A stretch of 64,000 nt of DNA from Haematococcus lacustris (GCA_030144725.1 JASKMD010000014.1:7280284-7344283), one strand, 5' to 3'. Shown: positions 40,640 through 52,939, counted from the stretch's first letter. Made by a program: numbers and translations. Notes: generated by a model from the sequence alone, not told the origin.

Positions 40640-43198
40640 ATGCGGCGCTCTTCAACTGCGGGGAAGACACACGCACGCCCCTCTGGCGTTGGCGCCCCTG
40701 CAGCCGTGCTGCTAGCGGCAGTCGCCATCTGCTGCTGCTTCGCGGCGATCCCCCATGGTGAGGCGACAGCGAGCTGCCAATTTGAGAGGAGCTGCCGACT
40801 TGGACTTTGTGAGGAAGCTGACGGAACCTTACCAATACACTGCCGCACGCAGCCGAGGCCCAGGCCTTCCAGCCCGCTACGATGGTGGACGCGATCGATG
40901 CAGCGCTGTTCCTGACCCAGGCAAGCCTCCCGACCAGCAGCAGTCGCAGCGCAGCTGCAGTGATCTGCGAACGACAGAAAGACCGGCGGTGGGCTAAGCC
41001 CGATGCAGCAATGCCTTCAATGCTTCATCGAACAAAATCTCTCCGGCAGCCTGCACGCCGTTGAGCTTCCTGAGCAATCCTTCGCTCGGCCCCCTCTTTG
41101 GCCGAGTTGAGACATCAATCAGAAGCCACCCCACCTCAGCTTCCATTGATTGATAGCCCTACAGCAGCCCCCAACCACACACCCCAGCAAGCAATGTGTG
41201 GCCAAACATGGCTGAGCATGGGGTGCCAGCCAGCAGCCCCTTCCGCTCCCTCTTTCGCAGCCCTCTCCCAGCCCTTTCCCCTTGCCCCTGCTGCCTCCCA
41301 CTCCATGTAACAAGACGCTGGCAGCCCTGGCTGCATGCAAGGCCATGCACCGCATGCATGCGTACTTCGTACATGCATACTTCGTACATGCAATCTCCAT
41401 ATCCTGCACCTGCCCATTGCCCAGCCACATCGGGAGTGCTGCCAGGCCAGGCAGGTACCAGGCGAGCTGGGGAAATGACTTGTGGTCATGCAGGCAGTGC
41501 AGCCTCCTGAACAGTTGAGGTGATGTGAGGGAGACCCTGCCAAGTGCCCGACATGCCTTCTGCTCAGCCTCAAGTCACACAAGCCAAGCACCCTCCCCTG
41601 CTGATCCTACACACAGGCCTCCCCTGTTACACCACCACCACATGCTGCTCCATGCAAGGCACTTCTACGCTGCCCTACATCCCCACAGCCGGCCGCCCCA
41701 CCTGGCCTGCCCTGCCCTGCCCTGCCCTACGCCTCCTGCTGCCCGCAGTTCAAGCAGGCGCTGTCCTCTGCTGGCCTGCTCAGCACCCTGGCCTCACCAG
41801 ACTTCAACGGCACAGTGTTTGCGCCAACTGACCTGGGCTTCACCAGCTTCCTCACCACCCAGAACACCACTCTGGCCGCCCTGGCCGCCAACAATGCAAC
41901 CCTGTTCAACACAATGGTAGGGTGTAACTGCATGCTACCACACACACCACACCACACCAAGGTTGCATGCCCCATGTGTATGAAACATCACACCCAGTAC
42001 TGTGACCAACGCTGCTGATTGCTGCCAGTGCCGCTGATTGCTGCCAATGCTGCTGATTGCTGCCAGTGGTACACCATGTTGCACACCATGTTGTACACCA
42101 TGTTGTTCACCATGCTATACACTGCAGCCCATGCACTGGGTGTTGCTGGGATGCGGCTCTTGCTGCAGCTGCTGATGCCATGGTGGTGGTGATGGTGGTG
42201 GCTGGTGTGGCAGGCGTTCCACATCGTCCCCTCCATGAAGTACTTCCCAACCGGCACACTGCGTCAGGGCGTGAAGATGGCCACGCAGGCAGGGCCAGAG
42301 TTGACTGTTGACCGCAGGCAAGTGGCAGCTGCAGCAGGGTCAGGCTGGGTGTGGGAACAGGAGCGCATGCGAGCAGGAGCCTGTGCACTGCTGCCGGCCT
42401 CTTGCTGATGCCTTGCTGATGGCTGCTGCTGTCGCTGACTTGCGCTGCTTGCTGCCTGCTGCAGCGTGCCAGGCCTGATCCACATCTATGGCGGGGACAT
42501 GGTCAACGACCCAACCAACTTTGGCACCATCCTGCAGGCAAGCAGCTGACCCTGACCCCTGGACCCCACCACTGCCCTCCGGCCTTCCCACCTTCCTTGC
42601 CCCCTGCCCTGACGCCTTACCCCTCATGCCCATGCCTGCCCCTGTGCTGCTGCCCCTGCGTGTTTGCAGTACCAAGAGATCCGTGGGGGCAAGGTGGGCG
42701 GCAGGAGGTGCCGGGTCCAATGCTTGGCAGCAGCAGCAGCATGTCGCATGCAAGGGATAGCCCGGCCCTGCAGCCACCCCATGGATTTGTGACCAGCTCA
42801 GCTGCATGGCAAAGTGATTCCTTAGCTGCCAGCACTGCTGCTTACTGACTGACTGAGAATGCTGTCGTGAGGCATTGAACCCCGCACCTGCCAGTCAGTT
42901 GACCAACCCACCAACTGCTGGCACTTCCACTAGGTGGACCTGTCCCAATTTGGCGAAGCGCCACGGCGTACTAGGATTGACTCAGCGGGCAGCAGCAGGC
43001 AGGCCAGGCTGTCCACAGGCTGAGCTGCACAGCCTTCAGCACCCTCCCATGCACCCACACCCTCTCACCCTCTACCCCTGCTCCCATACCCCCTTACCCT
43101 CCTCCCCTCCACCCCACCCCTGGCTGCAGGCAGTGCTGTACGTCATTGACAAGCCCCTCCTGCCACCAGCGCCCAAGGTGGTGTCCACAGGGAAGTGA
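40640..43198 (+). CDS. Secreted single fasciclin (FAS1) domain protein, 7 exons
   Basis: Model exons: 40,640-40,757, 40,853-40,920, 41,749-41,916, 42,214-42,317, 42,465-42,537, 42,670-42,693 and 43,130-43,198. The 624 nt stay in frame (207 aa). Residues 1-39 look like a signal peptide (VGAPAAVLLAAVAICCCFAA, cleavage near HAEA-QA). The FAS1 fold follows: TMVDAIDAALFLTQ, ALSSAGLLSTLASPDFNGTV, FAPTDLGF (H1 motif), AFHIVPSMKYF (H2 HIVP box), and VLYVIDKPLLPP at the end. FAS1 proteins are extracellular or surface adhesion proteins. Introns 2, 4 and 5 have GC donors (GCAAGC, GCAAGT, GCAAGC). The 24-bp sixth exon is the weakest part of the model. No GPI signal is apparent. Confidence 0.75.
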
Positions 43199-43827
43199 GG
43201 AACAGACCATTCCTGAGGCCATAATCTTCCATGCGCTCTCCATGTGGCATTTACAAAATCGAGGGATGGCACCAGCTCTATACCTCTTGGTTGGCCGACT
43301 CTTGCCAGTTCGTGAGCGGTCAATACGCTGGGGCAGCTAGGGATGTGTGAACGCATGGCTTCACGCCAAACCACCCCCATGTACCATGTATGTGGCATGC
43401 ATGCTAGCTGTGGTGCATGGCGGTAGTAGCATGCTGCAGAGCGCTAGTCGACGTGTTGACTGTGGCAACAGCTTGTGCTCCACTGGCCCAGTGAGTGACA
43501 CATCCTTGACTTGCGGTTGAGCAGGTTGCACTTGATGCCCATCATCCTTTCCATCACACCTCGGCTGCTAGTGTGACTTAGTTTCCCTCATGTGCAAGGT
43601 GGTGGGCCTGTGGATGCCATGACAGCATGGAACATGAATTCCTTGATGCTTCGTGACTCAGATTGGATGACTGAATCTGCATGATAGATGGCGGCTCATG
43701 GTTGTTGCATTGTTGCATTGCGGGGAGGTAGAAGTGTAATTATGACTGAGCCTCTTGCATTCCTACCCACCTGCCCGCCGCTGCCAGTATACGCTGTCAC
43801 GATAGTGCTCTGCTCACTAACGGTGTA
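43199..43827. other. 3' flank of FAS1 gene
   Basis: No gene seen. A TGTAA at 43,735-43,739 is the first clear polyadenylation signal downstream of the FAS1 stop, 540 bp away. Confidence 0.35.
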
Positions 43828-44698
43828 AAGCCAAGCACTAGGTGTACAACGCCATGCAAAGCAATGGAGTGCCCTAGCTCTACTCGCCAGCACCAAACAC
43901 CAGGCACGTCAAAACTCGGTTGTCTAGATAAATGACGGATCCACACTCAACCATGGACAGATCTTGCTCTCAGTGATGTGACTAGCTGGACTGATGATGA
44001 CACGCACGCCTCATGCACTCGCCACCCAACACAGCATCGAACATGACAGGGCATGCACTTATTGGCTTACATACCGATCTCACCCGTGACAAGGACATAC
44101 AGACAAGCTCGTGTAGACAGAACAGCATCCATGCAAGTCATAGTACCGGCACACCCATGCAAGGTGCAACAATAAAACAGGCACGTCCATGTACAAGGCA
44201 TGTCAGGTCTGATGTGTGATGCGTCATCTAGGGTGTGAACATGCCAAGCCCTGCACTGCCCAATCAGCAGTGAGGGCTCAGTGTGGCCTAGGTGAGGAAA
44301 GATGCGGCAACCAGCTCATGCAATGGCATGGGACTCAATTCATTCAGTGTGCAATCCATGCGGCCAGGCGTGCGCTGCGCAAGGCTGACGGCGCTGGCTA
44401 GTACGAGTGCGACCCAACCTGGACTAGACCAACACAACCCCTGCTGTGTGGTGATGGCATGGTGCCACCAGCCCACTACTGCTACCTAGCCCCGTAGTCC
44501 TCTATCTTCCAGTGAACCACTAGGCGTCCTTGCTCTGTGCCCATATGGGCAGTTGTGGGTATCCTGTGGCATGCTTGCGCCTACAGATGGCGATGGGCAG
44601 GGAAGGGCAGGGAAGCGTGCCCGGTTCACTGAAGCTGGTTCGGGAGGCCGCAGCAAGTAGGGCCACGTGAGCCCCCACTGCCGCTTGGGAGTTAGACG

Positions 44699-44900
44699 TG
44701 CTGAGGACAGACGTGCTGCGGGTTGACCTGCTGTGGGTAGCTGTCATGTTGGTCGAGGTGTCGCAAGCCAACGTGCTGCGGGTTGACTTGCTGTGGGTCG
44801 CTGTAATGTGGATCGAGGTATGGCGAGCCGACGTGGTGCTGGTAGCTGTGATGTGGGTCGAGGTGTCGCGGGATGACTTGCTGCAGGTCGTCGTGCCGCG
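44699..44900 (+). repeat. 60-bp minisatellite inside each 3-kb unit
   Basis: Three to four units of the type GACGTGCTGCGGGTTGAC...CTGTGGGTAGCTGT...GTCGAGGTGTCGCG, with periods of about 60 and 45 bp. It recurs at 47,786-47,990, 58,931-59,135 and 61,998-62,200. It produces the 79-codon plus and 184-codon minus frames in each copy. Confidence 0.8.
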
Positions 44901-46127
44901 GGCCTGCGACCACCAGGGCGGGACAAGGGCAAGTTGAGATCAATAGCAGGATTGGGTCCAGCGGCGCTTGCATTTGGTGTGCACAAGGTGTAGCAAGCAA
45001 GGTAAGGGGTGCTGGGCCGCGTAAGCCCGCCCTGCGAGGAAACCCAATAGTCAAACGGCGCACCAACGATGCAGCGATGCTTGGTTGCGCCTGGATGGAG
45101 TCTGTGCGGTTCATGATGATGGGCTGCACTGTGCAGGGAGGCAGCGTTCGCGCGTATGCCCGTAGGCACGCATCGCTGTACAAGCAGGGCTGCCTGGGCG
45201 GGAGCCATATCTGCAGTTCAGCCCAGCCTCCGCTGCGGATGCACAAGAAATGGGAACGGGGTTAGGTCCTCCGGACTGCCTCAAGCCAATGTGCCTTGTA
45301 GTCAACAGCACCGTTGCGGCCTGACCTGCCCTTACCTGGCATAGCTGATGTCAAGTGCCTCGCACGCAACCACCTGCGCCAACAAGGATGGCGCATTGAT
45401 AGTTTGCTGTGGCTTCTCGCGGCTGCTGGCTGAACCCATTTCGTGGTTAGCTACGTTGGTAGCAATGCGGCCATATTCCAGGAGGGGGGGTATTTGTACC
45501 GTGCATGGCCAACTTTGCGCGCTACTGTATTTCAAATGTGCGGTGACAACACAAGATAGCGAGACCAATCACATGTTTTCGCTGTGCTATCGTGGTATCA
45601 CGGCGTCCTGGTATGAAGGCAGTCTAGCTAGGGATATGTCCTATGACAACATGTCAAGATCCAGATGTAAAGAAGCTTATCGGGGCAGCCTAGCAATCTG
45701 AGAGGTGGCGGCGACCATGTCATGAGCATATCGAACATGGCAGAGCTTAGGGACCATGCTGCACGTGGACAAGGACCGGGTACTCATGCAAGTTGTTGAT
45801 TGCTGTCTGTGTTGTCATCCCCAGCACCATCAGCTCATGCCTAGGCGGCAGTGGTCTGGGGCTTGGAAAGGTGTGCTGTACGGCCACCACTGTCGCTGAC
45901 CACACTTACATAACACGCACTGCTGGGGTGACTGACAGCCACAGGCTCATGCGCAGTCACAGCAAGCAGCAGCAGCGGTGGCACCAGGACCAGCTTGCAC
46001 ACAATGAGGCAATGTGCCTGGCCCAGTGGGAGAGGCAGCTCACGCAGAAGGAGCAGACAAGGCAGCGGTGCTGCGGGTTCCTTCAGAGCTGTGCCTCAGC
46101 TTCAGGCAACGGTCCAGCCAAGTGGAC

Positions 46128-46572
46128 TGCTGCAGCTGCAGCTGCCATGATGGTAGTGGTGGTAGCTGGTGTGGCAGGCATTGAGCCTTGTCCCCATCAT
46201 GAAATACATACACACGGGCATGCTGCGTCAGGGCTTGAAGATGGCCATGCAGGCAGGGGCAGGGTCGACTGTTGACCACAGGCAAGTGGCAGCTGCAGGG
46301 GCGGGGTGGGGTTGGGAGCAGTTGTAGGGGCATACAGGCTGACCCTGACCCCTGGACCCCACCACTGCCCTCCAGCCTTCCCACCTTTCTTGCCTCCTGC
46401 CCTGACGCCTAACCCCTCATGCCTATGCATGCCCTTGTGCTGCTGCCCCTGCGTGTTTGCAGCATCAAGAGATCCGTGCGAGCAAGGTGGGCGGCAGCAG
46501 GTGCCAGACCAATGCTTGGCAGCAGCAGCAGCATGTCACATGCAAGGGCTAGCCCGGCCTTGCAGCCACCCC
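46128..46572 (+). pseudogene. FAS1 gene fragment in copy 1 (introns retained)
   Basis: Matches 42,170-42,780 of the FAS1 gene: end of intron 3, exon 4, start of intron 4, then a deletion of about 180 bp removing exon 5, then intron 5, exon 6 and the start of intron 6. Intronic sequence is kept, so this is a genomic duplication, not a retrocopy. Exon 4 stays open but its HIVP box has become LVP, and the GC donor GCAAGT is retained. Confidence 0.8.
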
Positions 46573-48894
46573 GCAGACCTTGCAAGCAGCAGTAGCCACA
46601 AGGCAGTCCTCTCCAAGCCCTCTAGCTGTTTTGCCTGTAGTGAAAGGCTCATGCACATGCCCGTCACCAATGCCTGGTGCTGCCATTGTCTGAGATGGGT
46701 GGATCCGTGGCTGTGATGATATGAATGAAAGTGGCATGCTGCATGGAGTTCATCATTTGCTTCATGGCGTAGTTGCCTTGACTTGTCCATGCACCCTGAG
46801 AGATGTTCACAACACGACTTTGCAGCCAGCATGTGATGTGTAATCAAACGGTGATGTACTCGGAGTGTGATACGATTCAGTAGTGTGATAGAAGCCAAGC
46901 AATAGGTTTACAACGCCCTGCAATGTACACATTTGCAAACCACACACACAACGCACTGCCCTAGCTCTGCTCGCCAGCACCAACCACCAGGCACGTCAAA
47001 GCTCGGTGGTCTAGATAAATGACGGATCCACACTCAATCATGGACAGATCTTGCTCTCAGTGATGTGACTAGCTGGACTGATGATGACACGCACGCCTCA
47101 TGCACTCGCCACCCAACACAGCATCGAACATGACAGGGCATGCACTTATTGGCTTACATACCGATCTCACCCGTGACAAGGACATACAGACAAGCTCGTG
47201 TAGACAGAACAGCATCCATGCAAGTCATAGTACCGGCACACCCATGCAAGGTGCAACAATAAAACAGGCACGTCCATGTAGAAGGCATGTCAAGTCTGAT
47301 GTGTGATGCATCATCTAGGGTGTGAACATGCCAAGCCCTGCACTGCCAAATCAGCAGTGAGGGCTCAGTGTGGCCTAGGTGGGGACAGATGTGGCAACCA
47401 GCTCATGCAATGGCATGGGACTCAATTCATTCAGTGTGCAATCCATGCGGCCAGGCAAGCGCTGCGCAAGGCTGACGGCGCTGGCTAGTATGAGTGCGAC
47501 CCAACCTGGACTAGACCAACCCCACCCCTGCTGTGTGGTGATGGCATGGTGCCACCAGCCCACTACTGCTACCTCGCCCCGTAGTCCTCTATCTTCCAGT
47601 GAACCACTAGGCGTCCTTGCTCTGTGCCCATATTGGCAGTTGTGGATATCCTGTGGCATGCTTGCGCCTACAGATGGCGATGGGCAGGGAAGGGCAGGGA
47701 AGCGTGCCCGGTTCACTGAAGCTGGTTCGGGAGGCCGCAGCAAGTAGGGCCACGTGGGCCCCCACTGCCGCTTGGTAGTTAGACGTGCTGAGGACAGACG
47801 TGCTGCGGGTTGACCTGCTGTGGGTAGCTGTCATGTTGGTCGAGGTGTCGCGAGCCAACGTGCTGCGGTTTGACTTGCTGTGGGTCGCTGTGATGTGGGT
47901 CGAGGTATCGCGAGCCGACGTGGTGCTGGTTGCTGTGATGTGCGTCGAGGTGTCGCGGGATGACTTGCTGCAGGTCGTCGTGCTGCGGGCCTGCGACCAC
48001 CAGGGCGGGACAAGGGCAAGTTGAGATCAATAGCAGGATTGGGTCCAGCGGCGCTTGCATTTGGTGTGCACAAGGTGTAGCAAGCAAGGTAAGGGGTGCT
48101 GGGCCGCGTAAGCCCGCCCTGCGTGGAAACCCAATAGTCAAACGGCGCACCAACGATGCAGCGATGCTTGGTTGCGCCTGGATGGAGTCTGTGCGGTTCA
48201 TGATGATGGGCTGCACTGTGGAGGGAGGCAGCGTTCGCGCGTATGCCCGTAGGCACGCATCGCTGTACAAGCAGGGCTGCTTGGGCGGGAGCCATATCTG
48301 CAGTTCAGCCCAGCCTCCGCTGCGGATGCACAAGAAATGGGAACGGGGTTAGGTCCTCCGGACTGCCTCAAGCCAATGTGCCTTGTAGTCAACAGCACCG
48401 TTGCGGCCTGACCTGCCCTTACCTGGCATAGCTGATGTCAAGTGCCTCGCACGCAACCACCTGCGCCAACAAGGATGGCGCATTGATAGTTTGCTGTGGC
48501 TTCTCGCGGCTGCTGGCTGAACCCATTTCGTGGTTAGCTACGTTGGTAGCAATGCGGCCATATTCCAGGAGGGGGGGTATTTGTACCGTGCATGGCCAAC
48601 TCTGCGCGCTACTGTATTTCAAATGTGCGGTGACAACACAAGATAGCGAGACCAATCACATGTTTTCGCTGTGCTATCGTGGTATCACGGCGTCCTGGTA
48701 TGAAGGCAGTCTAGCTAGGGATATGTCCTATGACAACATGTCAAGATCCAGATGTAAAGAAGCTTATCGGGGCAGCCTAGCAATCTGAGAGGTGGCGGCG
48801 ACCATGTCATGAGCATATCCAACATGGCAGAGCTTAGGGACCATGCTGCACGTGGACAAGGACCGGGTACTCATGCAAGTTGTTGATTGCTGTC

Positions 48895-49310
48895 TGTAAC
48901 AGTGCAGGCACTCAGCTAGGATGAATGGTAGGTTTGTGTTTCTTTTCTGCATGCAAGATTCTGTGAGATTTGAATTGCATCTTACTTATGACGAGATCTT
49001 GCGATGCTTAGAGACTTCTTGAGTGCTAGATGCTGGAGGGGCTTGGTTCAGACTTCTTGCAGCCTTCTGATGGACTTGCTTTTGTTCTGCTTGCAATGAC
49101 TACTCTTCTCTGGATGGATTAGTTCTTTACGACGTCTTCACGATGTAAGTACACTGCACTACCCACTGCGCGACTCGGAGGCTGTCGATAAGTATGTAGA
49201 CAGCCGCAGCGGCAGCAATAGCCGCACAAGTCAGCATGCTCGACGGCTGCAAGCCGGCACTTATGCCTCAGCCGACCATGCATCCTGACCGCACAAACAC
49301 TACTGTTACA
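48895..49310 (+). repeat. 5' LTR of the deleted element
   Basis: 416 bp, TG...CA ends, 415/416 identical to 51,635-52,050 by eye. Confidence 0.92.
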
Positions 49311-49312
49311 TC

Positions 49313-49321
49313 TGGTTTCCG
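49313..49321 (+). other. Putative primer binding site
   Basis: TGGTTTCCG, two bases after the 5' LTR. TGG is expected opposite the CCA end of a primer tRNA. The same nine bases at the same offset follow the LTR of the neighbouring element. The tRNA is not identified. Confidence 0.5.
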
Positions 49322-50847
49322 CAATTGTTCGATCGTCGCGGCCTTTGCGCAGAGTGACACCGGACCCAACTCAGTCGGAGGTACCATTGGAGCCGGAACT
49401 GATGGCTCCAGCTCCAGCACTTGTCGCGGTGCCTGCTGCTGCAGAGACTCCTACTTCTAGAAGTCGCTGTACAGCCTGTACCTGCTGTACCTGCTGTGCT
49501 TGCACTGCTGCTTCGCAGATTACCTTTGCCCGTTTACACGGAGACCCCGCTTAAGCGGAGCCTGCTGTTATGCAGAGCCTGCGTTTGCAGAGGCTTGTCT
49601 TGCTGACTTGCTTTGCCCGTTCACACGGAGAATCCCGCTTGCGCGGAGCCTGCTGTTGCAGAGGCTTCCTGATTGCTAACTTGCTTTGTCCCGCTCATGC
49701 GGAGAAATGCTTAACTTGCCTTGCACAATGTCATGTGCGCTGCTTGCCACCTTCATCCCCGCCACCACCCCAGCCAATGAGAGCCTAGCACCAAACCTGG
49801 CCAAAGAAGCAGCCAACCGTCCATAGCCTGCCCTTAGCAGAGTTACACAGTGAAAACTGCAGCCAACACACATCCAGCGCCTTGCTGAGACCCTACAGCA
49901 TATCAGGCTGCACATCCTTACACCAACCTGATCCTACCCTATGCAGAGCCTCATCTCCATCAACACAATCAGCCTGCTCAAACAGAGAACACATAGCTGC
50001 ACTCCTGCCCTGAGCAGAGACGCCTAACACCAGCAACAACACATACCTGGCCACCTCTAGGCACAGAGCACACCCAGCATGTGACCACCAACAACATCAC
50101 CCTGCTCAAGCAGAGAACAGTACCCTGCAGTGCACCAGCCTGCAGAGAGCCACATCATGCACCTGGCAGTCTATCTAATCTATCTACCAGGCATTGTCTG
50201 AAACTGACAGAAACGACAAGCAGGGCAAAGTGGCATGGGGGCCAGCCCAGTAGTCATATCTCGACGTCTTGGCATGCACTCTCATCTGACCCAGCACTAT
50301 TCGCCACCCTTCGCCGCTTCTCCAACCCACAGTTCTACTGTCGACATCGCTCTGGGACGACTTGGTCGACCATTTGCAGCTCAACTCCAACATTAGCGGA
50401 GCCCCACAGCGGAGAGCTCGGATGCCCTTCTACGCTACTATGAGGAGAACACCTTGCACAGGTACAGTTGTTGCACCGTCGCATCCCGCTTCGAGCGAGA
50501 CCTCACAGCACAGTCGCAGTCCCATTACACACCCTGTTGGCATCAGCCACAGAGACGCACACAACATCTCTAGCTTCATGTATCCTGCTGGCTTCAGCCA
50601 CAGAGACCATCAGCTACAGCCTACACTCCTGCATTCCATGCAGAGAACATCATACACAACATGGCAGCAAAGCTATCCAGCCTAGCAGCCCGCCAAGACA
50701 CTCAAGCCGCATAGCTGCACAGCATGCGCACACACTTGCGGGCCAGGTAGCACCTGAGGTAGCAGACATACATCAGGGCAGCAGAGCTACACAGCCCAGC
50801 AGCCAGCCAGAACACTCAAGTCGCATTGCGCACGGCATGCGCACATC
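49322..50847 (+). other. Interior of deleted LTR element, no intact gene
   Basis: Cys/Ala-rich short frames and repeated CAGAGA-containing segments; no gag or RT motif seen. Confidence 0.5.
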
Positions 50848-51260
50848 ATGCCAGCCCAGGTAGCACCTGAGGTAGCACACAACAACGGTCAACTCGACCA
50901 CATCCCAGGCAAACTCAACGTGGGGGCGGACGCGCTATCCCATAGGCCTGACTATCACGTGTATGCTCACATCATGCAGCTGCACACACTCAAATCGGGC
51001 ATCACCGCCCAGGGCACAGATCACTCGCACTCTGTCACCCAACAAATCATACTTGCTGGCAAATCATGCCGGTTCACAATCGCGGGCAATCTGTTGTTCC
51101 ACACTGGCTGAGGGCTCCGCAGGCTTTATATCCCTGTTGGCACAATGGCTCCAACCTGACATGTGAGGCACATGACATACCCATATCTGGTCATCTTGGT
51201 AGGGCAGAACTTTCCCGCCATTTCTTTTGGCCGCGCATGACAGCATCGGTGCATACCTGA
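50848..51260 (+). pseudogene. RNase H tail and integrase zinc-finger remnant
   Basis: The frame to 51,111 carries DHIPGKLNVGADALSHRPDY, the connection between RNase H and integrase in Ty3/gypsy pol. After a frame change, HDIPISGHLGRAELSRHFFW (about 51,170-51,235) corresponds to the start of the integrase HHCC finger. Frameshifts and stops break it, and the catalytic core is absent. Confidence 0.7.
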
Positions 51261-51634
51261 AATAGCTGTCAGCGTAGCAAGACCAACACACCCAACTCCA
51301 TTGGCTTCGATGGATTGATCACCCATTGCAACATGCGCTGAACACAACTACCACATCTTCTGTTTCTCAGTTTCTGTCACGATGGTTTCTTCAGTCAGCT
51401 TGGAAGGAGGAGGAGAACGAGACGATGGTCAGCTCAAGACTCTGATTTCATAGTTTCAGCATGGTTTGCATGGAGCTCGTTGCATTTGCTTGTCTGTTGC
51501 ATGTAGCTTGAAGCAAGCCTGTTCCTGCCTGCCTGTCATTGCCTGCCTGTCTATGCTTGCTGTGGCATGATTGTGAACATGACTCATCTCAAAACTGCAA
51601 GCTCCGGGACGTAGCTTTTCGGAGTGGGGGAGAG

Positions 51635-52050
51635 TGTAACAGTCCAGGCACTCAGCTAGGATGAATGGTAGGTTTGTGTTTCTTTTCTGCATGCAAGATT
51701 CTGTGAGATTTGAATTGCATCTTACTTATGACGAGATCTTGCGATGCTTAGAGACTTCTTGAGTGCTAGATGCTGGAGGGGCTTGGTTCAGACTTCTTGC
51801 AGCCTTCTGATGGACTTGCTTTTGTTCTGCTTGCAATGACTACTCTTCTCTGGATGGATTAGTTCTTTACGACGTCTTCACGATGTAAGTACACTGCACT
51901 ACCCACTGCGCGACTCGGAGGCTGTCGATAAGTATGTAGACAGCCGCAGCGGCAGCAATAGCCGCACAAGTCAGCATGCTCGACGGCTGCAAGCCGGCAC
52001 TTATGCCTCAGCCGACCATGCATCCTGACCGCACAAACACTACTGTTACA
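51635..52050 (+). repeat. 3' LTR of the deleted element
   Basis: 416 bp; preceded by the purine tract GGAGTGGGGGAGAG and followed by the target duplication GCTGTC. Confidence 0.92.
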
Positions 52051-52300
52051 GCTGTCTGTGTTGTCATCCCCAGCACCATCAGCTCATGCCTAGGCGGCAG
52101 TGGTCTGGGGCTTGGTAAGGTGTGCTGTACGGCCACCACTGTCGCTGACCACACTTACATAACACGCACTGCTGGGGTGACTGACAGCCACAGGCTCATG
52201 CGCAGTCACAGCAAGCAGCAGCAGCGGTGGCACCAGGACCAGCTTGCACACAATGAGGCAATGTGCCTGGCCCAGTGGGAGAGGCAGCACACGCAGAAGG

Positions 52301-52472
52301 TGTTACGTGACCATGTAAGGCTAAGCTAATGCCGGTTGAGAGATCTGGATCTCCCCTGTGAGAAGTGTGATGTGGTGAGGTGATCTGAGGCCGGGTTCGA
52401 TTCCCGGGCAGACTTCCTGACAACGCCCAGTCTGTCACGGAGAACTCAGTCATCGCCACTCATCACGCAACA
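52301..52472 (+). repeat. 5' LTR (172 bp)
   Basis: Identical to 57,040-57,211. It contains a TGTAA at 52,314-52,318 and a tRNA-like T arm. Confidence 0.95.
52391..52407 (+). promoter_or_regulatory. tRNA-like T arm / Pol III B box in LTR
   Basis: CCGGG-TTCGATT-CCCGG is a perfect 5-bp stem with a 7-nt T loop, and GGTTCGATTCC (52,394-52,404) matches the B-box consensus exactly. It is repeated in the 3' LTR at 57,130-57,146. I found no anticodon arm or convincing A box, so it is not a full tRNA gene. Confidence 0.6.
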
Positions 52473-52939
52473 GTTGGTTTCCGACCGATGCCGTCCGACT
52501 GGATCTATTTGCCACGTATCTGCCTGAGGATGAGCGGCAGAGGGCGTTCTGGTTGGCGTGTGTAAACGCGGTTGAGTCGGAACTGGCTGTAGTGCGCCAG
52601 TTGTGGAATTGTCGCGAAGCGACGGCTGTGTGTGGGCTCTGAGCTGAGCGAAGAGGCTAGAGAGCCTGAAACCAGTGGCTAATGAGCCTTTGTGCGGTAC
52701 AACCAGTCGGCGGAGGTTTATTCTGCGAGAGTGGCGATGGAGGTGACAGTAGTCGCCGAGAGGCCGGTGATGGCTCAGTGCGAAGAAGATGCGTGACTCA
52801 GGAGCGTGCAAGCCGAAATGCCGAGGTGCAAGCCGAAGTGTTGCAACTGTTGTTTAGGCGGACTTGGCCTGGGAGAAGCTCTTGATCTTGTGCCTATGTT
52901 TGAGGCCAACTCTGGGTGTAGGAGAACGGCTATGGGGCT
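52473..52939 (+). pseudogene. Gag remnant
   Basis: A short frame (about 52,489-52,641, with RLDLFATYLPEDERQ) ends in a stop and resembles a capsid-type helical segment. A CxxxCCNCC cluster follows near 52,830 but no CCHC knuckle can be read. Too short for a complete gag. Confidence 0.35.
52475..52483 (+). other. Putative primer binding site
   Basis: TGGTTTCCG two bases after the 5' LTR, the same sequence and offset as in the element at 48,895-52,050. Confidence 0.5.

Larger units (their letters stand above)
43828..46891 (+). repeat. 3-kb unit, copy 1
   Basis: Left end diverged from the other copies (missing the TGCAATGTACACATTTGC segment after 43,850). It carries both empty target sites: GCTGTC at 45,802-45,807 and GAAGG at 46,047-46,051. 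Confidence 0.85.
48895..52050 (+). mobile_element. Internally deleted Ty3/gypsy LTR retrotransposon
   Basis: 3,156 bp, bounded by 416-bp LTRs that differ at one base (G/C near the start). The ends are TGTAACAG...CTGTTACA. A 6-bp duplication GCTGTC flanks it at 48,889-48,894 and 52,051-52,056; copies 1, 3 and 4 of the unit have a single GCTGTC. A purine tract (51,621-51,634) precedes the 3' LTR. The 2.3-kb interior lacks gag, protease and RT but keeps RNase H-tail and integrase zinc-finger remnants, so it is non-autonomous. Confidence 0.9.

Noticed and set aside
47779..48333. 184-codon minus-strand frame in each 3-kb unit
   Set aside because: Driven by the internal 60-bp minisatellite, no domain, and overlaps equally long frames on the other strand.
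52391..52407. Complete tRNA gene in the LTR
   Set aside because: Only the T arm and B box are convincing; no acceptor, D or anticodon arms pair.
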